From: Coptis chinensis
Lineage: Eukaryota > Streptophyta > Magnoliopsida > Ranunculales > Ranunculaceae
Direction of reading: 5' to 3'
Assembly: GCA_015680905.1 (NCBI GenBank)
Contig: CM027381.1
Span: 84,283,501 to 84,347,500, forward strand
DNA length: 64,000 bases
Both the position numbers and the translations under genes were made by a program. The notes below the pieces were generated by a model. It searched no databases. It was not told the DNA's origin and worked only from the letters and a program-made list of their open reading frames with translations. How positions within the stretch are numbered: the first letter of the stretch is position 1; each line of letters begins with the position of its first letter. Shown in pieces: positions 33,260 to 44,406 of this stretch.

Positions 33260-36200
33260 TCAAGCAAGAAGACCCACCGGAGTTGAACACAACTTCAACT
33301 TCTCAGTAGGCACGGCCTTGGTCAACATATCCGCCGGATTCTCACTCCCTTGGATCTTCTCAAGTGCCAAAACCTCATCCTCCAACAGAGATCGGATAAA
33401 ATGATACCGGAGACCAATGTGCTTGGTCCTAGAATGAAAAGCGGAATTCTTGGCAAGATGTATGGCACTCTGACTATCACTGTGTAACACACTTCTCTCT
33501 TGCTTCATCCCAAGCTCTTCCATCAATCCCTGTAACCAGATCATCTCTTTGCTTGCCTCAGAACGCCACATACTCGCCTTCGGGTAGACAAAGCAACAAT
33601 CTTCTCAGAATCGAAAATCCAACTCATCGCAGTAGCACCCACCGTAAAGACATAACCAAGTAGTGCTTCTTCTCATCTATCTCACCCTGCAAAGTCGGCA
33701 TCCACATACCCTTGCGTTCACAACACCCTTCCATAACATAGGCATTTCTCTCAAGTACCTCTCGATATCTCAATATCCACTTCACGGCTTCCCAATGTTG
33801 CTTGCCAGATTAGACATAAATCATCGACAGCTCCCACCGCTGGGGCTATATCCGACGCGTGTGCAAACCATGGCATACATAAGACTTCCAATGGCAGAGG
33901 CGTATGGTACCTTAGCCATGAAGTTTCTTTCCTCAACAGTCTTGGGAGAGTGTTCCTTGGACAACTTGAAGTGGACTGCCAAAGGTGTGCAAACTGGTTT
34001 CGCACTACCCATACTGAACCTCTTCAATACCTTCTCAATATACTCGACCGAGACAACTCCGTAATACCTTTCGCCTATCTCTTTCCGATCCTCATCCCTA
34101 GAATCTGTTTTCACAAGCACCCAAATCCTTCATAGAGAACTCACTTGCTAACTTCTTTCAATCTCCCAATTTCGACATATCGAACTCGCTACTAACATAT
34201 CATCAACATATAGCAACAGGATGATGTAGCCGAGTCGAACCTCTTGAAGTAGCAACAATGGTCGGGCCAGGCCGCTGCACTTATAGTAGCCATTTCCTTG
34301 CATGAAGTTATCAAACTTCCTCGTACTAACCGCCTAGGGGCTTGTTTCAAACCATACAAGCTCTTTTCTCGAGCCCCGCATACCATATTCTTTACCCTTC
34401 TTGATGAAACCCTCCTGTTGTCGCATATAAATTTCCTCAACTAGGTCACCATGGAGGAAGGCGGTTTTAACATCCAACCGCCAAGATACAAATCTTCCAC
34501 AGAACAATACTCAACACCGACCAATAGTATTCAGCCACCACCGGGGAGAATATCTCTCGCGGAAGTCAATGCCCGCTTTTCTGGCTGAAAACCCTTGACT
34601 ACTAGCCTTGCCTTGTATCTCTCGGGAACCATCATGTTCCTCTTTGACTCTATACACCCATTTGTTCTCAGAGCCTTCTTGCCCACGGGTAGTTTGGCTA
34701 ACTCCCACGCGCCACGTGAGATGAGGGACTTCATCTCATCTTGCATAGCAAGCTCCCACTTGCTTGCATCACTCACCTCCAATGCTTCATCATAGCATTG
34801 AGGCTCGCCACCATCAGTAAGTAGCAAGTAATTCACATAGGTGGAGGGCGGATATCTAGAACTCGGTACATGTGGCCTGGATGTCTTCCTTGGGGCACGA
34901 GGTGGAGATGGACTCGTGGGTGTAGTATCCTCATTATTCTCTCGAAGTCACTACTATCATCATCCTCCTCGACCGTGGGCTCCCACTATACCACCACTTT
35001 ACATCAAAGTCTTCCAACTCAACATACTGCGGCCGCTTCTCATTCGTACATTCCTTGGTTTGTGCTTCATCTCTCGCCCTTGTACATCACCTTTTCATTA
35101 AACACAACATCTCTACTACGAATGATTTTCCGATTTTGATCATCCCAAAAGCGATACCCAAAATCATCACCGCCATAGCCGATGAAGGTGCACTTTAGTG
35201 ACTTAGCATCAAGCTTGCTTCTAGCTTGGTCACTAATGTGAACATAGGACACACAACCAAACACCTTCAAATGGGAAAGGTTCACATCCTTCCCGGCTCC
35301 ACACTTCCTCCTCGAATCTTAAAATCCAAAGGCACCGATGGTCCTCTATTGATCGTAAGCCATTGCTAACACTTTCTCGCCTTAATCGCTTGGGCAAGCC
35401 CTCGCTAGTGTACGATACACCTAGCTCTCTCTCTCGCCGTTGTTCTATTCATCCGCTTTCAAACCCCATTCTCACGAGGTGTCCCCGCAAAGTCTTTTCC
35501 ATCTTGATGCCATTGTCAAGACAAGATTTTAAACCCTGAATCCTCATACTCTCCACCGTTGTCGGATCTCAAATTTTTTTTACTTTCAAGCTTGTCTCAT
35601 TCTCAACCATGGCCTTCCAAGTCTTGAACACTTCAAATACTTCGACTTGTGTCTCAAGAAATAGACCCACACCTTCCTAGTATGGTCATCAATGAAAGTC
35701 ACAAAATATGACTTTCCGCCAAGTGAAGAGACATTAGCCGCCCCCGGACATCCAGATGTATCAACTCAAGCCTTCTAGCTTTCTGAGTTCGACCCATTCT
35801 TCTCAAAACTCACCCGCTTGTGCTTTCCAAATACACGCTCCACAGTCAATTTCAAATGATCAGTAACTTTGGGAGTTTACCGTAAGAGTGAAGGATTTTC
35901 ATTCCTTTCTCACTCATGTGACCAAGTCTCATTGTGCCAAACATTCGATCCTCTTTGCCATGTACCACAAAGAATCGACTCACAACCATGTGCGCCATGT
36001 AGAGAGTACCATCTTTCTTACCATTTGCAACAATCAATGAACCCTTCGAGACTTTCCAAGTATCACCAAGAAAGACTCAGAATAAATCCTTCACTTGCCA
36101 ATTGCCCCACGTAAATCAAATTCTTCCTCAAATCCGAACATGTCCGACGCCCCTCAATAACCCCGACGAGCCATTCATCTTGATATGCACATCACCCTTG

Positions 36201-36395
36201 CCCGACAATGTCACAAGGTTGGTCATCACCGAAAGACCGTTCCAAGGTCACCTTCGGTGTAGTTCTCAAGGAACTCTCGATGTGAGGTAGCATGGAAAGA
36301 TGCGGAATCAAGTACCCAAGACTCCTTCTTGGCTCCATCGAACATATCAAAGCGCCATCTACCATCTCAACAACATTAGCTTCTTGATTTTTTTC
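33260..36395 (-). pseudogene. Copia copy 2 pol, frame-broken
   Basis: Collinear with copy 1: RNase H and its tail (33260-33571, LMEELGMKQERSV, HSRTKHIGLRYHFI; 33821-34120, YASAIGSLMYAMVCTR), RT YVDD at 34199-34210, RT start (34531-34836, WELAMQDEMKSLISRGAWEL), integrase C-terminal region (35067-35285), integrase core near 35560-35760 and GAG-pre-integrase (35852-36037). Frames are broken by short indels at sites different from copy 1. Confidence 0.82.
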
Positions 36396-37250
36396 TTGTT
36401 CTTATTAATGTTGTTGTTGTTTCTTGGTGCCGGCAATTGGGGCTATAGTGGCCAGGCCTACCACAATTATATAGCACACCACTTCACTTATGTCTCGAGG
36501 TTTGTGTTCAACGCTTTGCAATTGGGAGGCTTGAGATTTCGATCTCCCCTCCACTTCTTCTTACTACGAATTCTCTGCTTGGCTTTCTTCCCCTACTTTC
36601 GCTCAATGCCGACCACTCGGTTGATCCCAAGATGACGGACAATCCTCGCTCCGATTTCCTCGCTTAGTACCATACTAACAACATGCTCAAACTTCAACTT
36701 GGTCATTCCCCGCAGAGCCACTAATAGTCGCCATAGTCGCCTTCCAACTTGGAGGCAATTGTCCAAGTATCGCCAAAGCTAGTACCTCATCACTAAATGT
36801 AATCTCAACCGACTCCAATTGGTCCTTAGTTTGGTTGAATTCATTTAGGTGATCCTCAAGGAAGTCCCTCCAACATTTTCATACTAAAACAAAATTGGTG
36901 ATCAAATAGACTTTGTTTCATGCGGCGAGGGTTGTTCATACATCGTAGTAAAGTGCCTCCATGAGAGACTTCCCGCCTGCTTCGGTTTTAATATTGAAGG
37001 CTACCGACTTCGAAAGACTCAAGCGGATTGTGGCCAAGGCCTTTCTATCTTGCAAATCCCATTTATCTTGTGGAATCTCCTCAGGGCTTCTCACTTATCA
37101 ATGTTTCCATCAAATCCTTCCGATAGAGAACATCCTCAATTTGCATCTTCCAATAGCCAAGTTTGTTCCACAAACTTCTATCTTGTAGCTTTCCTTTTCG
37201 GGTCGTCATGACTCTCATCAATCAAAACCTACGGTGGAGAACCTCTCGAG
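36396..37250 (-). pseudogene. Copia copy 2 gag, frame-broken
   Basis: The zinc-knuckle coding lies near 36431-36475 but carries a 2-base insertion inside it relative to copy 1. The capsid region follows to about 37250 in mixed frames. Confidence 0.75.
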
Positions 37251-37293
37251 GGATTTCCCTCAAACACCACAGAGCTCGGCCGCGGTCACCTAA

Positions 37294-37306
37294 GCTCGAT
37301 ACCACT
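37294..37306 (-). other. Copia copy 2 primer binding site
   Basis: Minus strand AGTGGTATCGAGC, one base short of the initiator-Met-tRNA match TGGTATCAGAGC. Confidence 0.75.
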
Positions 37307-38077
37307 TGTTGGGAGATTTCACTAGAAAGTCACACCTCAATCTAGCTACTTTCTATCCCAAATGATTTCAACTTGGAGATCACACCAAGGAAATCACCCA
37401 CCCAAGACTTTGGTAGTTATCACAACAACCTCAACAAAGCAAAACCACTACAATATCATCACAATTCATAGCAACAATAATAATGGAAGTAACAATGCAA
37501 AGAGACACAAAAGATTTAGGTGGTTCGTAAATGTTACCTACATCCACACACAAGAGCCGTTTCCTTTATAACAAAGATTGAGAGTTTACAAGAGATCAAG
37601 AATCAATAAGAAGAGGCCTCACTCAAACCCTAGCTCAACAGAGCTCCCACAATACCCTAGAAATGAATCTCTCAAAGTTTTTCTTCAAAACCCTAATCTA
37701 TTTCCTTTATATAGGTGTACATAGACAAAGGGGAAGTAAAATGGGCTTGGGCCGCACTGAGCTTTCTCAGAGCTGGCGCCATAGGTGAGCGCTGGCGCCT
37801 TCATTAAAGTTTGGAGCTGAAAAGCGCTGGCTGGTGAGCGAGCCTCTTCAATAAAGCCGAGCTGAAAAGGCTTTAGGTGAGCCTTGAGCCTTCTTCAATA
37901 AAGCCGAGCCGAGCGCCGCTTAGGTGAGCGCGAGCGCGCCTTCTTCTTTAGGCATCATCGGCCCGGCTGTCTGAAAGCGCCCATGGATGGACGAAGGTGG
38001 CGCCTCTTCATCAAGACCGTGGTGAGTGTGGTATACGGACAACCGGAGCAAAGCTCGACGGTTCCACCAACCCAACA
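37307..38077 (-). repeat. Copia copy 2, 5' LTR (771 bp)
   Basis: Partner of 32373-33149. The two share the same AT-rich 5' third and the variable GC-rich middle. Confidence 0.92.
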
Positions 38078-38082
38078 CATAA

Positions 38083-38480
38083 TAGTTAAGGAAATGACAA
38101 CGAGCACATACAATTTAGTAAACGATCACATATGTAATGTTACCCGTGCAACAAGATAAAAATTGCGACTCTCCCTATCACAATCTGGCGATAAATACTT
38201 GAGAGAAAAATTATGATAAAATTGCGGACTCTCCTATCACGCGACAAAAAACTGTGTTGTGCTTCTTCTTTTTTTTTTTTTTTTGTTTAGGACTTGATAT
38301 AAGATGAGAAGGAGAGAAACAAAAAAACAGAGATATAAAGAGAAAGAGAGTGCTAGGAGGGAGAGAGGAGTGTTCTAACGAAAAGAGATGGGAGAGAGAA
38401 TAAGAGAGAGATATTTTGGGTTTTGAAAGACCGTGGATTTTATTTCTTGAAATTTTAATATTTAGATAAAAACCGTTTAA
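38083..38480 (-). repeat. Right arm of the inverted repeat, outer part
   Basis: Inverted copy of 19280-19680, including the GATAGGAGAGTC motif pair and the CT-rich leader. Homology stops close to the (TA)n run. Confidence 0.85.
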
Positions 38481-38499
38481 AGTACATGCTTAAGAATGA

Positions 38500-38501
<2 letters not shown>

Positions 38502-38586
<85 letters not shown>
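38502..38586. repeat. (TA)n microsatellite, about 42 units
   Basis: Pure TA run at the outer edge of the right arm. The left arm has a short (TA)7 run at the equivalent place (about 19257-19270). Confidence 0.9.
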
Positions 38587-38590
<4 letters not shown>

Positions 38591-38591
<1 letters not shown>

Positions 38592-38928
38592 ATAAGTAAT
38601 GCGTAGTAAAACTTCACTTATAAAATGAATTCAAATCTATATATATATATTTTTTTGTAGTTATGAAGCACTCACCATAAAGATCATCTCCACAAAATTT
38701 CAGCTTATTTAGAAACCTCTAACATAGATAAAAATTGTTGTCATCTTTAAAAATAAATCTAACAGTCTAGAAATGTCGAGTTTTTGCAATAATGTTTTGC
38801 CAATGTTGGAGGTTTCCAAATGAGCTGAAATTTTATGGAGATGATATTTATAGTGGGTATATCATATCCACAAAATATTGGGGTTGAATTCATTTTCTAG
38901 GTGAAGTTTTACCTACGTACTTATTTTA
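38591..38928. mobile_element. MITE, about 338 bp
   Basis: Left end ATAAGTAATGCGTAGTAAAA then CTTCACTTATAAAATGAATT. The right end is its inverted counterpart (AATTCATTTTCTAGGTGAAG, TTTTACCTACGTACTTAT). The interior has symmetric 'ATCTCCACAAAATTTCAGCT' and 'AGCTGAAATTTTATGGAGAT' blocks. No target duplication could be fixed because of the flanking TA/A runs. Same style as the MITEs at 7605 and 63542. Confidence 0.65.
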
Positions 38929-38959
38929 AGTTAACTTAAGTAGCTATTTTTTAGAGAGA

Positions 38960-39365
38960 GAAAGAGAGTTGATATGCACGTAGATTGAACCGTACAATTT
39001 GATAATTGCATCACAGAAATGCATCAACGCCTAGTTTCCAGATTACTCGGAAATGTATAATTGATCGTCAATTTGATCAGTCACCGTACTATAGCCAAGA
39101 ATATGCAAAACTGCAGTCACTTTGATTAAATGATTTATCTTAGGTTTACCAGCATCGTTAAATTTAGGTTGAAAGTATTTAAAATGAATCTGAATATCGT
39201 TGAAGATGTGAAGGAATAATTTTTTTTTCATACCTAAAAGCACCGCTTGAAATTCTCTTCGAAAAAAACAGACGATCGATCTAAATAGTTGGCATTCAAG
39301 ATTTCCAGTCAAAGCATAGTTTCTATGTTTCATTTTTCGACCCTTCTTTGAACTACCATGTGGTG
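38960..39365 (-). pseudogene. PIF/Harbinger transposase, middle piece
   Basis: Continues the ORF from 45069-45260. Reads KKGRKMKHRNYALTGNLE, KKLFLHIFNDIQIHFKYFQP, INHLIKVTAVLHILGYSTVT, DQIDDQLYISE, then past a TAA a degenerate ALMHFCDAIIKLYGSIYVHI. This is the helix-rich region preceding the DDE nuclease in plant Harbinger transposases. The catalytic part is absent. The frame joins exactly with the right-hand piece when the hAT element and one target copy are removed. Confidence 0.7.
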
Positions 39366-39478
39366 CCTTTAAACAGTGGCGGAGCCAAAAATTAGTTCTA
39401 GGGTGAGCCGGTGACCACTACAAGTTTTCAACTGAACTCAATTAGGGTGCACATAGTCACAAAAATCTCTGAATTTTT

Positions 39479-39479
<1 letters not shown>

Positions 39480-39520
<41 letters not shown>
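39480..39520. repeat. Poly(A) tract, about 40 nt
   Basis: Uninterrupted A run within the hAT element. Length uncertain. Confidence 0.85.
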
Positions 39521-39523
<3 letters not shown>

Positions 39524-40439
39524 CCGGATTGACTGGTTAGTAATTTTCAAAACAAATAAACAGTAAAAACGTTACAAGTCTCTAATTTTTTGATGTTTAC
39601 CGATTTTTACAAATTTTGGATTTAATATACACGCAAAGTAATTGTAACATGATTCACAATTACACACTGCATTATATTTTATATTTTAATTATTTACTGT
39701 TTTTTTTCAAATTTGTACGAATTTCACGTTCTGAGACTTGCCAAATTAATGCTGAATTCATAATTTGTAACTATGGTGCACATACATACTACACGAGCTT
39801 AATTGGTTTGTATTATTTTAGCTAAACATTTGTTAATCTATACACAATATATAAACAAGCTAGTTTTAATTTATTTTGTCAATATTTGTAAAACTAAAAC
39901 TATTTTAATATTTTTAAGAAATGAAGATTTAATTTGTAAGTGTTGGATACTTAGATCACAACTAACATCAACTAGTTAGGTTAATTAATAGCGTTTAACC
40001 ATGGTTTATACCATATGGTTTGTAACAATTAGAGAAGCAATCAAGCATAAACTACCACAGACTTAGAGCATCATCAACGCATTGTTATAATGTGTTTCCA
40101 ATGTGGCAGTTGACAATTTATTTAGCAATTTTCATCACCAACGTGCTGTCAAAATATCGCTTTGATTTTAACAATTGTCAAATCTGAAACCAAATTCGCC
40201 AAGAATATAGAAATGTATCGCGACGGACTACTTTTGCCGTCCAAAATTATTATTATTATTTTTTTTTTATAAAAAAATTCAAACGGATCAATTTAGTACC
40301 GTTGGGCTTTTGTACCGTTGGGCCTGAATGGAAATATTTAGATCCGTTGGTCTTGTGGCCTATATATATTGTTTCACTACCTCACTTATTTTTCACCAAT
40401 TCACATATAATTTTTCTCTCATCTTTCTTATTTCATTAA

Positions 40440-40875
40440 ATGGATCATCAATTCACTAATCTTTCTCTCGCCAATTCACAAAATATGGAGCGTCATTCTT
40501 GTCCAAGACATAATTTGGAATTCATCCCTGCTGAAGATGAATTATTGTGTCGTATGGTTGTACTTGAAGGAATAAAGCGTAATATTGCGTTGTCAAATTA
40601 TGGACCTAGGCGAGTTATTTGGGATACAACTTGCAATATATTCAGACAGAACGACAATCGTGGAGAATAAAGTCTTATTAGAACGATTTGAGAGGATTTG
40701 CAAAAATTGTAAGAAATATCTTACCTTGCAGCGTGCACTTAAGATTGTTGGTGCTTTCTATAGCGATGAAGAGCGAAAAACTGCGGCGAAATGTATGTTT
40801 CTAGAAATTAAAAGAGTTGAATTTGTTCATAAATGTTGTTTGGATATTCTTGGACATGTACTTGAGTGGTATTAG
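40440..40875 (+). pseudogene. Small gene inside element 2, unrecognised (Myb-like?)
   Basis: Two overlapping frames: 40440-40670 (FIPAEDELLCRMVVLEGIKR, YGPRRVIWDTTCNIF) and 40585-40875 (KVLLERFERICKNCKKYLTL then QRALKIVGAFYSDEERKTA). The protein-like text passes from the first to the second frame around 40650-40665. The 'L..RFERICKNCKKYL' helix resembles trihelix/SANT-type accessory proteins of transposons, but no diagnostic tryptophan pattern is seen. A TATA-like TATATATATT lies upstream at about 40361. Confidence 0.35.
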
Positions 40876-41358
40876 ATTATGTTTTAGCTGCATTAATTTA
40901 TTTAAGTTTTATGTTGTAATCTGTTTTTATCGCTTATATGTATGTTTTTCTTTAAATAAAATTGTATTTTGTTTTAATGAAAGTATATTTTATTGAAAAA
41001 ATGTGTTTGTTTATAAGTTGAAATTAAAAACAAATCAACTCAACTAGAAATGAAAAACGTTACAGCTTAATTTGAAATAATAACACAAAACATCTTATAA
41101 AATTCAACGGAATTAAAAGCACATGCAAAACAATTAAAGACAATACACTACGGAATTAAACAACGTACAAATATTATATATCCTACACTTAAATTCTAAG
41201 AGGTACGACTTGTTTCTCCACCACACAATGAAGGATTGCATTGATTGCACAAGCCACACTTAGGATAGAAATCTATTGCTTCATTGTAAAAATAACATAC
41301 AGGTATGTCAACCTTTTTTGAATGATATATGTTGATATTTGAGGGACAATTATCAACA

Positions 41359-41553
41359 TCACACTTTAGAATTTTGTCGATCTTCCAATGTTCCATCATC
41401 ATTGCTAGCTATGACCACTATCATCATGTTGTTGCATTCATGTTTTGGGCATTTGATGTTAATGTATGGACATGAAGTAGTGTAATGACCAACTTTCTTA
41501 CACCACTGACAAATCTTAGGTATAAAAATGTGGACAATATTTGATCCGCCCAT
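41359..41553 (-). other. Short frame with CCHC zinc knuckle
   Basis: Minus strand reads CQWCKKVGHYTTSC (CX2CX4HX4C) followed by IKCPKHECNN. Such knuckles occur in transposon and gag-like proteins. Too short to assign, and lies inside element 2. Confidence 0.35.
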
Positions 41554-42152
41554 ATTGGTAGTTGAAGTTGAGATAGAAATTGAAGTTGAGAAAGATTAGA
41601 GAATGAAAATGAGAAGCTAAAGTGAGGAATGAAAATGACTTTGAATATATAAGGAAAGACCCAACAGATAGAAATATATCCGTTGGGAATAAATTCCAAC
41701 GGATAGAAATATATCCATTGGAAAAAATGCCAACAGATAGAAATTGATCTCTTTGTTTTAGTGTATTTTTCCTTTATTATGCTATGCAGTTTTGGCTTGG
41801 AGGCCCATGAGCTTATTAGTCACGTTCACATGGGCTTGATTGTTCACATGAGAATTTCTTTGTCTACGTCTACATAACAAAAAACAGGTATATATTCTAA
41901 ACTTGCTATAATAATTAAAACAATGTAATAATTAACTCAATAAATAGATTCACTAGCCCCCAAATATCTTGACTTTAAATTAACGCAATGTAATAATTAA
42001 TTTAATGCATAAAAAAATTGGACATAGCCTCATTTGTTTAATCAACATAATTCATATACTTAAACCTATTAAGATTCTCAAAAACCTATTCAAACCCTAA
42101 AAAACAACAACAATGACATCACTAAATTATTACAAAATAGTGCAATATATCA

Positions 42153-44406
42153 CTAAGGAGCACTGCCCTGACTACTCTGGCCACTCTCTCTCCGTTTTCG
42201 CTCTCTCTTATTAGGAGCACTATTTTGCATGATATTGGTAGCTAATCTCTGAAACATCAACACAATGCAATTAAAATCTAAAATTAGATATATAAAAAAA
42301 AAATTGAAAATGTAAAACATATAATAAAATTACCAAGGCTGCCAATTCATTTGTCATCTCAGCCATCCTATGCTCAGCGTTTGCTCTTTGCGTTCGTTCT
42401 TCGTCTAAATAGCCATAATACTGTTTAGTGTACTCAATTAAACTAGCTCGAAGCCCCTGGTTGATTTGCATTTCATCTGATAATCGAGCACGCACTGTTT
42501 CCTGCATTGTGTCAATATTGTATCTAAGTAAAATATACATAGCGTGTTTAAATTAACATAATGAAATATAAATATACCTCATTAAACTATTGTAACTCTG
42601 GTACAAGCACCGAACGCTCCAAGTGAAATGTGATATCCATTCCCTGAGAACTAACAACGCGGTATGACCATGGGTCATATGGATCACTAGGTGGGGGTGT
42701 ATAACCATGATATACTCTAAATGTTCTTGTGGAACTTGCAGGTTCTGGGAATTCGACGTCTCGCCTAAAACTTTGACTAGTTGTGACATCCATGTTTGCA
42801 CTTCTATACAGTGGACCCGCAGATAGGCTTCCTCTAGAAACTTTCTGCCAATAAGTCTCATAATCAAGACTGGAGTTCACATCAACATAATCTGTAAAAC
42901 ACGGCCACGCACTCTCAACGTGATACCGTTCAATCAAATTCTCTGAAACATCCATAACACACATATCTGTGGGTGGGGGAGCAGGAATATATGTATATCC
43001 AATGGTTTGCATAGTCACCGTATCTCCAAGGAACCAAGCACGTATTTCAGGGGCTTGCAATATGAATTTTTTTAACGACATTAGAGTACTATGCTGACAG
43101 ATATGCATATTCTCAAATTGAGAACCTTGCCACGGACTCTAAACAATAGATCTCATACTTTTCGTCTCTATTTGGATCCTAGCAGCTTGAAAATCATTAT
43201 GGACCTCATCCCTTAATCTAGCATGACCGTCTGCCCGCCTATCCCCTCGTGGCTGAGGCCATAAGTCCTTATCCTAATCCTCTCAAGATAGGGTTTAAGC
43301 AAGCCAAATACTCATACCATCGATCTTGAAATAATCAAATGAAAGTGTATCTAATTTAAATTATATAATATTTAACTTACAAAATAAAAGCTTATATCTT
43401 AAAAGTTAAATCCTATTGAATTACCCGTAGTATCCAAGTAATTTGCATTGCTTCCCCATTTGATTTGTTTGTACAAACAAATCAAGCCTTGTATATAAAT
43501 GTGCCATGAAAGCACCTCCCCATCAAAAACTTCCAAGCTATCAAGGTCTACCAAAGACGGTAACCAACCAAAATTAACCCCAGATTTTCTGTTGTAAAAA
43601 ACCCACTTGGCCCAAAAAATATAACAAAAAATTCGATAAACTCATCTTCCTCCGCAAAGTTTGGGTCCAAATATAGCGTCAACTTCATGTTCTAAACAAT
43701 ATTCATAATCTAATCGGTGCATGAATTTTTTCGATGTGCAAGTTCAAAATGTATCCGCCATCCATATTCCCCGGAACAAGTCTATCTTCAAAATCAAACA
43801 ACGAAGGCGGTAGAGTCTTCAACCTTTCAAAATCATCTTCGATACTTGAATCAAACAAAACGGCTTCTTCTTCACACATTAATTTTTCACATGGAAGGTG
43901 AAAAGTGCGGTGTGCCACCATCGTCGCCAATACAAATATCGATGGACGATCAACCGAATGCTTTCGTTTACCGCGATATCAATGGACCAAAAAGTGTTCC
44001 CAAAATTTGAGCTCTTCGTGCTCCATTTCCTCCCCTCTTTCCACTAGATGACTCGAAGTCTTTAATAATACTCAACATTAGCATCTCCATTTTGTAGAAC
44101 TCATTTTCTACACGTTGAGGTATTTAATCAAACGATTAGTATCAATAATAAATTCTAAACACGATTTTAAATCAAAATCAATTAAACAACGTTCATAAAC
44201 TCATATTTACTCCGTCGGTGTTATATAAACCGCAAAACATACTTGTTTGGATTGGGAGCCAATGTCGGATGATCAACAATACTCAATCTCCGTGGAAAAT
44301 TGAAATCATTTTCCGGTACGAGTTCACTCTCATTTTCCCGAGGATTTGAACTCCCCGACCCACGTAGAATACTCTTCTTACGTCCAGCTTGACGACGTTA
44401 ATCCAT
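42153..44406 (-). pseudogene. Plant-mobile-domain-like gene carried by element 2
   Basis: Minus-strand ATG at 44406 is followed at codon 3 by TAA, then a basic, phosphosite-like start (RRQAGRKKSILRGSGSSN). Further pieces: ERLKTLPPSLFDFEDRL (43703-43930), INFGWLPSLVDLDSLEVF and WGGAFMAHLY (about 43480-43570). The last matches the 'WGSAVLAxLYR' core of plant mobile domain proteins. The long frame 42587-43108 (APEIRAWFLGD, VMDVSENLIERYHVESAWPC, SLDYETYWQKVSRG) resembles the C-terminal part. Then come a coiled-coil exon (42501-42334, with ERTQRANAEHRMAEM) and a last exon 42248-42153. Several stops and frame changes. The family has roles in TE silencing and is often carried by transposons. Confidence 0.5.

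Larger units (their letters stand above)
32373..38077 (-). mobile_element. Ty1-copia LTR retrotransposon, copy 2 (minus strand)
   Basis: Same family as copy 1. LTRs at 32373-33149 and 37307-38077; 5-bp duplication CATAA at 32368-32372 and 38078-38082. It interrupts the right arm of the large inverted repeat at the position corresponding to 19680/19681 in the left arm, whose sequence is uninterrupted there. That shows the empty site and that the insertion came after the arms formed. Domain order matches copy 1. Confidence 0.95.
19280..38480. mobile_element. Putative large Mutator-like element with captured host gene fragments (Pack-MULE-like)
   Basis: Seen: an inverted repeat of about 0.87 kb per arm (left 19280-20143; right 38480-38083 continuing at 32367-31890 after removal of one copia element) encloses a FAR1/MULE-type transposase remnant and, on the minus strand, exon fragments of an SDE3-like helicase and an ABC1 kinase with splice sites intact. 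Without the two copia insertions the unit is about 7.8 kb. Known: Mutator-like elements can have long inverted ends and carry host gene pieces with introns, because capture happens at the DNA level. Inferred: this is one such element. Against: the outer ends abut simple repeats, (TA)n on both sides, and I found no 9-bp target duplication; a non-transposon inverted duplication is possible. Confidence 0.5.

Noticed and set aside
38502..38586. (TA)n as a possible element boundary or matrix attachment site
   Set aside because: A simple microsatellite; it hides the true end of the inverted arm but is not evidence of function.
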